Source of the DNA: Hawksworthiomyces lignivorus
Taxonomy: Eukaryota > Ascomycota > Sordariomycetes > Ophiostomatales > Ophiostomataceae
Length of the DNA stretch: 64,000 bases
NCBI GenBank assembly: GCA_002917075.1
Contig: NTMA01000021.1
Coordinates: 186,001-250,000, forward strand
Direction: 5' to 3'
The notes under the pieces were generated by a model. That model saw only the letters and a program-made list of their open reading frames with translations. It did not search any database and was not told where the DNA came from. The first letter of the stretch is position 1; every line of letters starts with the position of its first letter. A program made the translations under genes and the position numbers. This document shows positions 22,439-34,879 of the stretch, piece after piece.

Positions 22439-25194
22439 CTTTAGTGGCTTTTGAAAGCAAGGAACAGCTTCCAGTATGATGAATGAGAAACACTATAAAA
22501 ATATAGAAACAGATACTATATAAGGGAAGGGGACCCCTTTATAAGGAAGAAATGATGGTTCAATAGGTAAAGGGGAAAAAGGTTTGCACAGAAAGTTTGC
22601 ACAGAAAGGGAGAAAGATCGCAAAGCGGAAAAAAAAAAGAGACAAATACGGCATACCGCTGGCCAAAACCGACGCCATTGGAGGCATCTTATGTAATAGC
22701 AGCTTATAACGCCCAGTTGCTATGGAGTAATAATACAGGGTGAAAGATTGACACTAATCTCCTGAATAGAATATGCGTCTTGATTGGTCAAAATCACCTG
22801 TAGCTTAACTGGCAGCCGCTACCAAGAAACCTGCATTTCGTAGGAAACCTTCTCTCGTACGCTATTCATTGCATTTTACAAGAATGATGAGCGCTCGCTA
22901 CTTAATACGAAGCCTCGCTGTGACAAAACCCGTCGAACACAAAGAACGGAACTTACATAATGCCCCTAGCTATTTGTACTCGTAGAGAACACTGGGGTTG
23001 GTTATATATGTTTTAGTCTGAAAGCCCATGCTATTCGTGCGTCTCAGGACCTCTTAATTCTGCTGTTATATAATAAGGAGCACCACTGTTTGGTTTTGTA
23101 AACACTGCTGTCAACCAGCCAATAACTAGACAGTTGTACCAGTACTCTCACAAGCTTGTAAGCATGTGCCAAGACCCTCAGTATGCTTAGTCCGGATTCG
23201 GGTGAGTAAAGACGACGATAGCCGATGTCGCCAGAAATAGGAAATGGAAATAAATCATTATTGATACTTCCGTGACCATAGCTGCATACATAGGTGATAA
23301 AGAGCTTGAATGCCACTACAGCACTACAAAGATAGTTAACCGATTCTAGCAAGTAACTTGATCGATTTTTATTTCCTGCTAATTTTTAGGCCTCGCAGGC
23401 AGTTAGGGATAAGTCCGTAACGACTGGTTTAGGTAGTCCTTGCACTGTGACTCCACGTTGCAGGATTGACACCATTGCCAAGTATGTACGACGGATGACA
23501 AGCCTGCCAGTGCATAGACGCCATTTAACATGGCAAAATCCATCATGAGAGCGAAGCCATATCACTGCAGGCACGGCTGGAGGTAGCAGTGGAGGAGACT
23601 GGGGGTATAAAAAATACTGCATCCTGTAATAATAGGATAGCTTGAAGTAGGTCAGAGCAGACAAGCAGTGTAGGATAATATTTTCATATGTAAATGCGTC
23701 GTACCAACGTTACTCTTGACGCTTTCTGACCTTACCGATACCAGAGTTCGCATAAGTAGATGGGAGAAATAGGCTAGATGGAAGAAATTACTAGCTAAAG
23801 ACGCCCAGAGCAGGAACAGGCTGAATGAGAGTGAGCTCGAGCTAAGTACTCCGTACTTTATATTGTATCAAATACTAACAGAGGTAGTTGCACAGAAGAC
23901 TCATCAGCTTCGTTTCCGGCCAGGGTACGAGGTATTTTAGGACATAAGAGAATCTAAACAGTAAAGCTAAAGAGGAGTTGAAGGTGACGACTAGGTCTGC
24001 GGATGTATGCATATCGACTCTATGCAGCTGGGAGAACGAACGTAAGACGGCTAGAGTGAGCATAGATCTAGAATAGAGGCCTGTGGGTTCTGGGCTGAAA
24101 GGACTTTGTGTATTTAACCCAGAAGGAGAATCAATATGTTATGCTACCTTGTTAACTGCCTACGGCAACAATAACAACAACAACAACCCCGAAAAATGCA
24201 CAAGATTGAAAGCGACCACGAGAGTGGCATACGGAGAGAGAGGCTGTCAACTCTATATCGTTGTCGCCAAAAAAAGAGTACATTGAAAGGCACGTACATA
24301 TCTGATTTGGGATATATACATACCTGGAGTTCAGTCCCATGAAGGCAAAAAGACACCCATCTCGGATACTATAATTTGCATACCACAGTTACCAAGCCTT
24401 GCTATTCCCAGTTCCTGTGTTCATCCCACCAGACTCCTTTCAGCCTTTTATTTCTCCACGCTGTCGACGAGGGAGTAAAGCGGCAAAGATAGAGTTATAC
24501 GCCAATCTGCCATATGGGTCGCGATGATATTTTTTCAACTTGCCAGCCACCCCGTGTTTGTTAAGCTCTGGAGGGTTCTGCAAACGAAAGCAGGCCCAGG
24601 CATAAGTCTATGCGTATCTAAGTCACAACAAAAGAGAGATTCAAGACTCGTGGTTTAATAAGTGTATTGGTGCAAAACAGAGACTTCGACAGACCCGTAG
24701 ACTGGAAGTTGAATACGAAAGTGGAAGTAGTGCAGACTTCGCCGCTCTACGCATTGGATGAGCAGACTCACCAACCGCTAGAAAATCTGCTCCAAGGGCG
24801 TACGAGTTCAAAGTAAAAGATGACAGTCAGACTCCCTGGTCACTTCATTCTCGAAAATCGCAAGGTATCAAATAAGAGTAGAGGAAATATAGCACCTAAA
24901 GTATTCAGAAATCCGGGGAGAACAGGCAGAGTAGCATTGTTTGCACCCGCAGAATGCCAGGGAGTATCATATGCTCGCAGAGACGAGATGATCAACATCT
25001 TTTGTCGATATTAAGTATTACATGCTCAGGCGTTCACCCGCGGAGTCATAACAACCACTTCAACGGAACTTGATCGACAGGTACATTTTGCCATTCATCT
25101 CATATAGAAGGCGAATTTATTCGTAACTCTCAAATACCGAGATCGGTAAACTGTCTATCCAGTCCATGAAATATATCTAACGTTCCTCTAGCAC
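22439..25194. other. 2.75-kb intergenic region
   Basis: This stretch lies upstream of lipoamide dehydrogenase and downstream of the desaturase. It contains one TACTCCGTA 9-mer (23,848-23,856) and a short (AAC)n microsatellite near 24,166-24,187. Scattered short open frames show no family signature or splice-consistent structure. I see no supported gene. Confidence 0.5.
24165..24190 (+). repeat. (AAC)n/(AAT) microsatellite
   Basis: This is a short run of AAC-type trinucleotides (caacaataacaacaacaac). It gives rise to spurious Asn-rich and Val-rich open frames on the two strands. Confidence 0.8.
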
Positions 25195-27096
25195 CTATGC
25201 TCTGCCCTCGACGATAGCTCGTTGGCACTGTGCTAGAATAGCGGCTTGCTTGGAAACGTCCGCCAGCCTTCCAATTACCTGTTTATTCCCAGCCACGAAG
25301 CCATACAAGGCATAAGGAATGCCCACTTCGTTGCAGAACTCTTGCACCATCTTCTGCACTTCCCTAAGATTATGTCTAGGTATGCGTGGATACAGATGGT
25401 GGACGGCCTGAAATTGCAAACCGCCGTGGACAAAATCCAGCCAAGGCGGGCAGTCGACATCCATCGTCGTGCGCAACATCTTCTGAGGGAATGACTCGTG
25501 TGGGCCAAGATCGGCTGTGCTCATGGCAAAGTGTGATAGCGTGATTTGTAGGTGAAGAGGCATAGTGACCACATGGCTGACCATGAAGAATGTGAAACGG
25601 CCCCAGTTCGAGTCGATGCTTCGATACAGAATGCCGTAGCCAAACCATATCCAGAAAAAGAGCTGACCAGCCGCTTCAAGCCACCTGTGCCACCAGGCTG
25701 GCCCTTTCCGAGGGCCCAGGCCTAGGATAATATACTGCCACGAGAGCCTGTATAGGTTGAAACGGCCAAAGCAGAGAATAAGATAATACAGCCACGACTG
25801 GAGAGACAGAAAAAATCGAGCCACCGCATCGTATTCCATAACCCGATCATAGTATGTGGACCGTAGGGAATGAAGAAAGCGATGCGACACGGCGAAAAAA
25901 GGCATGTGTTCAATGTCCGGATCGTGCTCAGGCGAGTTTGTCACAATATGGTGCACATTGTGATTGTCCTTCCACCAGCAGATAGACAGACCGCCGAGGA
26001 AATCGGCAATGATAATGCCAATGACAGTGTCACCATGATAATTGTGAGTGATGCCCATGTGTCCCGCATCGTGCGCAGTAAATACCAATTGTTGCCAAAA
26101 GATCCCCAAACAAACGCCGCTCACGGCATACCACTTCATCCGCAAGAAGAAGAGCATCAATGAAAATAGTAGAATGTAGCGTGACACTTCCCAGGCATAT
26201 GCCATGTAGTTACAATCGAAGAGGCCTGCTGCCTCAATTCTTGCATGTAGCTCCCGGTATTTCTGTACAACATGCTGTTGCGTTTTGATATCTAATGAAG
26301 GGTACTTGTCGAGGTCCAGATGAATCTCTTTGCGTGTTTCTGCATCCAAGAACGACATAGCAATATCTCCGAGCTTCTGTGCCTGATTCGCTTTGCTTTC
26401 ATCGTCTTTCTCGTTGCACCAGGAAGTATTATTTTCGTCTTCTTCGCTCGCCGTCCCGACTTCGCCTGCTAACAACTGATGGCCCCGGTGATCAGGACCA
26501 TCCGGCCGGCGTCGGCGGGTGCTGGGCGGAAAAGCTTGATTGTCTTCACCTACACACTGCTCGTCAAAGACCGGCGGGGGGGAAATCGATCGAGAACTAG
26601 TTTCGCTACCAGAACATGTTGACGTAGTCGATATGGACGACGAACCCGGTTCGTTTGAAGCATTTTGAGCTGGGAATATTCCCCCTTGGATCGGTGGAAG
26701 AAAGTTGGCCCACACACCTTCTATTCTCCCAATCTTATATTTGTTCATGCTCTGGCGCGCCTCGAGTGAATGAAGACTATAACAGGCAAAAAGGTATAAG
26801 CAAAATGCCCCAAAACTATGAAATCCGGCTGCCAGGTAGTCCATCACTGAGGTGTTAATTCAACAGGAGTATACTAACCAATTGACCTCGTCAGTAGCAT
26901 CTTTTCCTATCATGTGGAGAATCGATTTTGTGCCTCCAGGATGGTACGGCAGCCAAGCATCCACCTTCAAGACGTGTTGGTCAACGATTATGATCTTGCG
27001 TCCTTCTGCAATCAATGATTCAATTTCTGCTCGTGACATGAGAGGGAGTGTTCTTTCATGGCGTCTGGCGCCAGCTGGAGTCAAACCGGGAGACAT
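25195..27096 (-). CDS. Cytochrome b5-fusion sphingolipid delta-8 desaturase-like enzyme
   Basis: Two exons on the minus strand (27096-26879, 26776-25195) join in frame to 599 residues. The N-terminus is a cytochrome b5 domain with the heme motif HPGG at residues 52-55. A Ser/Thr/Pro-rich spacer follows (SSSISTTSTCSGSETSSRSI). The C-terminal desaturase has three histidine boxes: HDAGH, HNVHH and QAVHH, the last with Gln in place of the first His, as in front-end desaturases. Transmembrane segments surround them. Front-end desaturases with fused b5 in filamentous fungi typically place the 8,9 double bond in the long-chain base of glucosylceramide at the ER. The delta-8 specificity is inferred from family, because fatty-acid front-end desaturases share the same layout. 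Confidence 0.85.
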
Positions 27097-27794
27097 GGCT
27101 GAAAGTCAATGCAATAAATATAATTGAGGGGGTGCGAAAGATTGCAAATAGGAGAGAAGAGAGGAGATAGAAAATTAAAACGAGGACCAAAAGTTAAAGA
27201 GATAGAACCACAAGTGAGGGTCAGCCCAAGTTCGGTATACTGTCAATGTACAGAGTCCGCCACGAGCAGATTCGTTGACTGACTAGACGTCCTCACCGAA
27301 AGTAGGAGGTATCCGCAGCATTCGATCGTCTCATTCTAGAGAGGTTTTAATATCTCTTGGTTCAAAAACACGTTCAGTGCATAGGACGAATTCGTAGTCG
27401 TAGGGGGAAGTGGGTCTTTCAGTGGGGACAGCGGACCGCTCGGGGGGGGGGTAAGTAAGTAGTTCCTGTAAGAAACAGGCCACTGTTTCCTTTCATATTT
27501 TACCCATGACGAAAAGGAGGAACATATGGGAATGAAATAAAACGGTATTACAATCTCTGAGCTACACTAAGCCTATAATTTCAACACAACCCCGTCCATC
27601 GAGAGCAGTCGAGCTTTTTTAGTATAATAAACGAGGAGCGCAAAAAGACATCGAAAAATCAGGTAGGGAAACAATGATTGTATCGAGCAGTTGAGAAAAC
27701 TGAGCAATATTACCAGAATTTAAGATCAGCCGATGTTCACACATGTTGATTGCACAAGTTGAGAATATATTTTTGTCGCACCGCTGTTTCGCCA
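27097..27794. promoter_or_regulatory. Desaturase promoter and 3' flank of the DUF1917 gene
   Basis: About 700 bp with A/G-rich stretches (27,120-27,210), a G9 run near 27,443 and no coding signal. Both flanking genes are on the minus strand, so this interval holds the desaturase 5' end and the terminator of no other gene than the desaturase's upstream neighbour on that strand, the DUF1917 gene. Confidence 0.4.
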
Positions 27795-28940
27795 TCATTC
27801 TGCCAAAGTATCCTTGGAGCTAAACAACGAGGCCCGCAGTCCCCATGGGTTTTGCGTACCAATTCCAAGGTATGTGTATGCATCTTTGGAGAGGAGGAAT
27901 ATCAGCAGACAGTCGTCGAATCGTAATATCCATTTGCATATCCTCGGCAATGATTATATATGTCCACTCACCACACTTGTAAAACGCGCATCTATCGCGC
28001 TGTCCGTTAAGAAGCCCAAGATCTTCGATTTGACGCAGCACTCGGCCGATATCGTTGCCATCTCGGAAGTCGGCCGTGTAGATACAAATCAATCGGCGTC
28101 TTTGCCGCTCTTTTCGCACGTCGAAAGCTGGATCCTGCAGTGTAACTTTCGCTGATATGCCTAGCTCTCCTAGTGAAGTAGCACGTGCGACTATCTCCCA
28201 GGTTTCGTTTATTCTATCTGGGTGAACGAACAGCATCCACTGTATTCATTTAGTCCAAATTTTCGATCCAGCGCCCTTCACTTGCTCATCCATGGAGCTC
28301 TCTTGCCCCTTCCCTGTCTTACCTTTCCACATGTCACGCCTAGGTGACCCGCAAGGCTAAGGATATCCCTAGCCGCCGCTCTTCTTGCAACGTCTGCCTC
28401 TCTAGCAACAGCGTGCTGGCGAAAGCTCAGCTTTGCTAGACCACCCAAGAAGTTGCTGAGCAACTCGAGCCGTTCCTTGCCGCCTTCCACGAAACGTAAC
28501 GTTTGGGAGCCGTAGGCTTCTGGTCCTTCGTTCTCGCAGCCGGCAATCAACTGACTTTGCATGGCGATTTTTTGTTGTCGCTTAACAAATGGATTGCAAA
28601 TGTAAATACATGGTGTATCAGCACACACCTGGGTTGTAGCTGGTGGAAGCCGAGCGACGAAGTCATCCACGCTCTCTCTAATCTGCCATGCGTAGGCAAC
28701 ATCTGCGAAAGGGTTGTTCAGTTGGGTGGTTTGTTTTCGGTTGCTGGTATATCCATCTACGGTCTGCGCGTTGGTGCCCTGGGTCGCTTCTGCATTCGCT
28801 AGGCAAACGCGTTCTTTCAGTCGTACAACCGCCGCTATCTGGCCTTTGTTTTGTCAGAAGACAACTGGATGACAGGGCTAAAAAAAAATCAGTTCGCTTT
28901 TACCATAGAAGTCTGAATCCGACTCATATTCTGGTTCCAT
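27795..28940 (-). CDS. DUF1917 (BLES03-like) protein
   Basis: The proposed minus-strand exons are 28940-28904, 28877-28761, 28702-28323, 28239-27972 and 27883-27795, giving 296 residues in frame. The conserved core is clear: GKWMLFVHPDRINETWEIVA, then LGISAKVTL, LICIYTADFRDGNDIGRVLR and the end FYKCDAYTYLGIGTQNPWGL. This is the DUF1917/BLES03 fold, related to eIF4E-like proteins, whose cellular role is not established. The last two splice junctions are strongly supported by this core. The first two exons (starting MEPEYESDSDFY, a typical acidic start for the family) were placed by splice signals and frame only. A further optional intron near 28,560-28,630 (gtgtgtgct...gcaaag) cannot be excluded. 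Confidence 0.75.
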
Positions 28941-29241
28941 GCTGTTCTCGATATCAATTTGTACGATTTCATTGTTTTCTCTGTTAGAATGTTATTCTGT
29001 GCTTGAAGAAGTTTCTGCCAATTTTTATAGTTTTGTTGCTAGTCAGCCTGTCATCTCGAAAGTTCTTTCTTGGTCCTTCTGTTTTTATTCCTTTTTTTCT
29101 GGTACGTTGAGAAAAAAGAGAGGCCGCTAGGAATTCGTGCGCAAATGAGAGCAGAAGAAAACGGCCCCGCCTGAAACGACGTTATATGGTGTTGTCTTCC
29201 TATTTAACATCATCAAAACCTCGCGACTTTTTGCCATTGCA
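28941..29241. promoter_or_regulatory. Divergent promoter between the DUF1917 gene and DPH7
   Basis: 301 bp separate the two start codons. The sequence is T-rich on the DPH7 side (29,060-29,110). No named site is recognisable. Confidence 0.5.
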
Positions 29242-30621
29242 ATGGCGAACAAAGTACTACCTATTGAAGCAATAACGCTTCACCTGCCTCCCAGTTGCAT
29301 TGAGTTCTGTCCAATTTACCCAGAGTACTTCTGTGTTGGTACATACAACCTCGAGAAAGACGATGGGGAGGCACAAGGGGTTTCACCTCGGCCACAGAAC
29401 AGGAATGGGAGCGTTATAGTATTTCAGCTAAGGGATAAGAAATTGTAAGTATACAGCATGGGCATCTGTATTGTGGGCGATATGGTGCATGGACTGACAA
29501 AAGGATATCGACGGTAACTCGCACGGTCTCTATAAAACAGAGAGTGCATACAGACGATAACCCAGTCTTCTGCAGTTCTAGATTTGCGCTTCCAACAAGT
29601 ACCTGGGAGACAGGATATATTTTCTGTCGCGTCCAGTACCGGGACATTTTCTATTTTTCGGTTGAACCCATCAATAAAGCCGCCAAATGTCGCAGAGCTC
29701 ATCAGCGAGATTCGCATTCCAGGCATTGGGGAGGAGGTTCTTTTCCTATCATGTGTCTGGCACCCAACCATTCCGGATCTGGCTGCTGTGTCGACATCAA
29801 CCGGCAGCATCTATGTTTTAGCCCTTGACCACCGACAGAAATTGCTTGGAGTGTCGCAGACATTTGTTCTGAAGCACGATCTAGAGGCGTGGACTGCAGC
29901 CTTTTCTCCGTTTGTGAGAAGCGCTGCCTCGCTTTTGAACCATAGCACAATAGACGAGGACACAGCGAGCTACCCAGATTCCGCTGACCATACAACTCCC
30001 AGCAAGGTGCTACCCATTTTCATACTCTATTCCGGCGGAGATGACTCTACCTTGCGATACACCTGTTTCACACTAGACCCTCGCTCCTCTGATAATGGCA
30101 ACCTATCAATTCAAGCACCATACAACGCCTATAAGTTCACTGGCCATGAGGCTGGTGTCACTGCAATACTGCCAGTGGCTCTCAAAACTGACGATGGGGG
30201 TCATATTGTTGTGACTGGGAGTTATGACGACCACATTCGAGTATTTTCCATACCGTGTCTGGCGGAAACAAAGGGAGCCGGTAAAGCAAAATGCCTTGCA
30301 GAAGAGAACCTCGGTGGTGGTGTCTGGAGGTTGAAGTTGATTAACCAGGCCAGAGGTAGCGAAAACGGCCGGTGGAACTTCGGCGTATTGGTGTCTTGTA
30401 TGCATGCTGGTGCACGCGTGGTAAATATTTATGGCAGTGGTGATGGCAGCTGCCAAGTTTCCGTCATTGCTCGCTTCGAGGAACACAAGAGCATGAACTA
30501 CGGCAGTGATTTCCAACCAAATTCTACGCTACTGTGCGCTTCCACCAGCTTTTACGACAAGCTGCTGTGCCTCTGGGAGATAAAAGATTGGGAGAAACAA
30601 GCAAAGGGTGAAGAGAAATGA
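29242..30621 (+). CDS. DPH7: Diphthine methyltransferase Dph7 (WD-repeat protein)
   Basis: Two exons (29242-29444, 29541-30621) join in frame to 427 residues. The frame across the junction reads RDKKL-ECIQTITQSSAVLD, which resumes the conserved beta-propeller start. WD-type segments include FLSCVWHPTIPDLAAVSTST, ILYSGGDDSTLRYTCF and YKFTGHEAGVTAILPVALKT. The family-specific C-terminal blocks are present: LVSCMHAGARVVNIY, RFEEHKSMNYGSDFQPN and STSFYDKLLCLWEI. Dph7 removes the methyl ester from methylated diphthine on translation elongation factor 2, allowing the final amidation to diphthamide. It acts in the cytosol. The gene converges with NAA30. Confidence 0.92.
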
Positions 30622-31072
30622 TTAAAGCAGTACAGTCCAACAGATGCAACAGCACTAGAATTTATTAAAAGCAGCATTCTATGCTAAAATCACTCTAGGT
30701 CATACAACAATGATATTGAAGTTGTATACGATACCCTTAATCTTCATTCGGTGAACCAAATAGCTGGATGAAAGGAATGTGAAAGGCTGGAAGAGACCGC
30801 GGGAAAAAAAAATATGAAGCGGGCCTTATCAAGATGTAGCATAGCACTGTTTCCCAGTGCAATTTCGTCTTGCATATAAAACAAAAGTATTGCCAGAAGA
30901 GAGACTGACGAACAGGCCTTTGTGTTGAGCCATAAGTCGTTGGCATTACTATGAGCATCATGTCGACTAGCTATCTGCGGTGTTTCGTCGTCGCAAGTAA
31001 AAGAGAACTCGACCAGGCATAGCCTTCCCCTCCCAGACGCTCCAAAGATATCTAGCATAGGTTGTGTTGCGA
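30622..31072. other. Convergent 3' interval, DPH7 and NAA30
   Basis: 450 bp between two stop codons. It contains 3' UTRs and small incidental frames, and nothing else is recognisable. Confidence 0.5.
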
Positions 31073-31764
31073 CTATGTCCAGCCATTATACATACTATCC
31101 TCATCACTGAGGGCAAGGTCAGCAGCAGATTCCGCATCGACAGACTTTAGAAGAAGCACCAAGCGGTAGGCGCTGTTGCCATTAAGGTAATATCGGTGCA
31201 GCTTCTTCGAGCGGAAGAAACCAAGTCTCTCATATAAACGGATGGCAGAAATATTTGTCTCTTCCGTCTCAAGCACCACTTCATCTGCACCTCTTTCTAT
31301 CATGGCATCAATCGCTTTTTTTACAAGTGCAGTAGCCACACCACAGCCACGGTGAGCGGCAGATACCGCAAGCATAGCGATATAACCACGCCGAGTCGGT
31401 GAACTGTTTGATCCATGTGTCTCCAGCTTACAGATGACAACACCTATCAGGGTTGAATCAACGGGATCGAGCGCCTATACCAAGAAGCAGCTGTGAGTTA
31501 GTATGCTGAGAATGGAATCGATGGCAGCTGGAGAGTGGGTAGTACCATGAAGCACAGATGGCTCCACTGGTAGAGGAAATAGCGATAGACATAGATGCTG
31601 TATGGCTCGCTAAGGTCCCTCGAGATGAGTGCCCGAATGGCGGGAAGGTACCGCTGCTCAAGGTGGTGCTCATAGCGAATGTATTTCAATGTAGCTGCAA
31701 GCTGGGAGATCCCAGGGTGTCCCGCTGCTGATGCTGGTGTAGGACTCATGAATGGAGTCTCCAT
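31073..31764 (-). CDS. NAA30: N-alpha-acetyltransferase 30, NatC catalytic subunit (Mak3)
   Basis: Two exons on the minus strand (31764-31546, 31474-31073) join in frame to 206 residues. The N-terminal half contains the substrate-side signature IRALISRDLSEPYSIYVYRY followed by FLYQWSHLCFM. The GNAT acetyl-CoA motif (HRGCGVATALVKKAI) and the following VLETEETNISAIRLYERLGF block are intact. NatC co-translationally acetylates nascent chains beginning with Met-hydrophobic residues, working with Mak10 and Mak31; this is family knowledge. The start METPFMSP is the only good in-frame ATG upstream of the conserved region. The length is close to other fungal Mak3 proteins. Confidence 0.93.
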
Positions 31765-32673
31765 TCCTCTTTAGGCAATGTCACTTTGATTTCGAACAAC
31801 CCTAGACAGCAAGAAATGAAGGTGGGTTGGGTAGGGATGACAAAGGGAAAGGTCTCCCAGTGAAAGTCTCTGGAAGGCCGTTCTTGGAGATTTGAGAGTG
31901 GGGAGGATATTATTTGGAGGCGGAGAGAAACAGTGAGATAAATATGAAATATATTGAAGAGGTTTGTTAGCAAAACAAGTAGATGGGAAAAGGCGAGATT
32001 GATAAACACAAAATAAGTAGAAAGAAGGCGAATGAGGTGTGTATTCTTGCCAAGTCTTCTTTACGTATGGGATTCCTAGTAAAAGTCCATTAGTGGCTCT
32101 AGTCCCACATCGTAGTCCACCGTCACATGCCAAAAAGAGCCTCTATTTTTTTTGGCCATTGGTTATTAACTGCGGGCGAGAATCGAACACAAAGGGAACC
32201 TTAGGGGTGGGTATCAGGCATATTTTGCCTCTGATTCGCCAACTGAAGAAGCTCCATCAATGCAAGCTTCGCAAGGTGTATTCCACGTCATATTACTATT
32301 ATTGGTTCGCAAGGACCGCTTCTTTGACCTTGCGGTGATCAGTATCAATTCTCTCCGAATACAAGTCAGTGCAGTAACCACAACAAAAACAATTCAAATC
32401 CAAACCTCCATCCCAAAGGAACCAAATTCTCTTCTTGTTCTAAAACAGCAGCCCAATGATCAACACCATATTGGTACTCGTGTTAGGCACTACAGAACAT
32501 ATTTGCAATCGGATAGCAGCTCGCTTGCTTGACTTCGTTCTAGTACGCGAATGCTACTGTAAATGCGTCTAAGATCTTGAAGCGACGCTCTTTCGCCTCA
32601 TAGTAACTTTGGTTATACATTTTCCCCATCTTTCTTACCAAGCAATCCAGTCCCGACAAAAGCAGGCGCCTCT
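31765..32673. promoter_or_regulatory. Divergent promoter between NAA30 and LRO1
   Basis: About 910 bp. It is purine-rich next to NAA30 (31,780-31,960). A tRNA-like B-box resemblance at 32,172-32,192 was considered and rejected. No coding signal is visible. Confidence 0.5.
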
Positions 32674-34705
32674 ATGACCATGACTAGCAACTTACGCAGA
32701 CGCGGTCTGAAAAGCCAACAGGCGTCGGCTATGTCAGATGCGACTCAGACCGATCCCGATCTGACATCTGAAGTTGAGACTAAGGGTAAAAACAATGATT
32801 TAGATTCCCAGCTACAATCGAGGCAGGGTCTGTCTCATGCTCCCAACAAGGGCAAGAAACGGCGACATACATTAATTTTCCTTCTTGGCAGTTTGTTTGG
32901 GCTCGTGGCAGCAGGGTTCTTTGCAAAGAGCAATGACTTAATCGATTTCCCCGAGATCGGGGAACTTACCATGGATAGTTTCTTTGATGTTCTACCAGCT
33001 GGTCTGGTGACGGACATGCGGGATCTTGTGGTCAGTAGGCTTCCTGCCCCCTCTCGCGCAGCTCAAAAATAATCGTCCTCGTTCCAAATAATGTCTGGTC
33101 AAAGCAGCCGCTGATTCTATCGGTTAATTGCAATTTGCATAGAAAGGCGAACGTGACTTCCTCGATAGCTACGATGCCTTTTCTGTTGGTCTTAAAGTCC
33201 GCGCCGAAGGACTGGGGGTTAACCATTCCATCATTATGATCCCGGGTGTTATTTCTACAGGCTTGGAATCCTGGAGTACGGCAAATGCTTCTCGGCAGTA
33301 CTTCCGAAAGAGACTTTGGGGAAGCTGGAGTATGATGCGTGCTCTTGTTTTGGACAAAGAAAATTGGAAAAGACACATCATGCTCGATGAGAAAACCGGC
33401 CTGGATCCGCCTGGGTTCAAAATGCGGGCAGCCCAGGGATTCGATGCCACTGATTTCTTCATCACTGGTTACTGGATCTGGAATAAGATATTCGAGAATC
33501 TGGCATCACTCGGCTACGATCCGACAAATTCCTTCACAGCTGCATACGACTGGCGTTTGTCATATGCAAACCTTGAGGTTCGCGATCAATATTTCACCCG
33601 CCTCAAAATGTATATTGAGATGGCTGTCATGACCTCTGACCGAAAGATTGTTCTTGTATCGCACAGCATGGGCAGTCAAGTACTATTTTATTTCTTCCAC
33701 TGGGTTTCCTCATCTCTTGGTGGCCGCGGTGGCGATGGTTGGGTTGAGAGATATGTGGATTCATGGATCAATGTGAGTGGCTGCATGCTTGGAGCAGTCA
33801 AAGACCTAACGGCAGTCTTGTCTGGTGAAATGCGCGACACAGCCCAGCTCAATTCATTTGCAGTCTATGGCCTGGAGAAGTTCCTTAGCAAGGAGGAAAG
33901 AGCAGACATTTTCCGTGCTATGCCCGGCATATCATCAATGCTTCCAATAGGCGGCGATGCTGTTTGGGGAACCGTTGAAGATGGCGCTCCCGATGATTTG
34001 CCTGGGCAGGAACAGAGCTTTGCTACTCTGTTGAACTTCCGCAAGAGCGAGAATTGGACTGTACCCCCGCAAAATCTGACTGTTAATGGTGCTATGGACT
34101 ATCTTTTCAACACTACGGAAGACTGGTATCGAGAACAGGTCCTGTCTAGTTACTCCCATGGTGTAGCCCACACAGCTGCCGAGGTGGAAATTAACGAACG
34201 TGACCCCCGCAAATGGATCAATCCTTTAGAAACGCGCCTACCTCTTGCTCCTAGCCTCAAGATATATTGTTTCTACGGCGTGGGGAAGCCTACTGAGAGA
34301 TCATATTATTACCGAACCCCAGATCTCCCAGCGGTAACGAGACTCAATATTACCATTGACACAAGCCTTAATCACAATGACATAATTGACCATGGCGTTA
34401 TAATGGGAGAAGGCGACGGCACGGTTAATTTGTTGAGCACAGGATACATGTGCAACCAAGGCTGGAAGTTTCACAGATACAATCCGGCTGGAATAAAGAT
34501 CACAGTTGTGGAGATGCCTCATGAACCAGAAAGATTTAATCCCAGAGGTGGGCCAAACACTGCCGACCATGTCGATATTCTGGGAAGACAGAAGTTGAAT
34601 GAATTGATTCTAAAAGTAGCAGCTGGGCATGGCGAAACCATCGAGGAGAGCATTGTAAGCAACATACGACAGTATGCTGCTAAGGTCAAGATATATGATG
34701 ATTAA
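32674..34705 (+). CDS. LRO1: Phospholipid:diacylglycerol acyltransferase Lro1 (PDAT)
   Basis: Two exons (32674-33030, 33143-34705) join in frame to 639 residues. A cytosolic basic N-terminus precedes one membrane segment near residues 65-84 (HTLIFLLGSLFGLVAAGFFA). The luminal LCAT-type domain has PGVISTGLESW near the oxyanion region. The nucleophile serine lies in VLVSHSMGSQ (Ser 294), the acid is probably in MGEGDGTVNLLSTGYM, and the histidine is in TADHVDILG. Lro1 transfers a fatty acyl chain from a phospholipid to diacylglycerol, forming triacylglycerol at the ER and in lipid-droplet biogenesis. An alternative start two codons downstream (MTSNL) is possible. All catalytic elements are intact. 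Confidence 0.95.
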
Positions 34706-34879
34706 GGATTTTTTCTATTCATATTGTCCTCTAGAAACACAGAGGGCATGGATTAGATAGATTACAGATGCCACAAGAGATGGCACACACAACCAAACTT
34801 GATAGAACGACACTCTTAAAAAATTTGTAGACCAATTTAACATACGTGTGATCCACCCAAAACTCCATAGCGACCTTTC

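Noticed and set aside
32172..32260. tRNA-like sequence on the minus strand (GTTCGATTCTCG with AGTTGG upstream)
   Set aside because: The T-stem and acceptor stem do not pair, and the 5' acceptor half is absent, so a functional tRNA is not supported.
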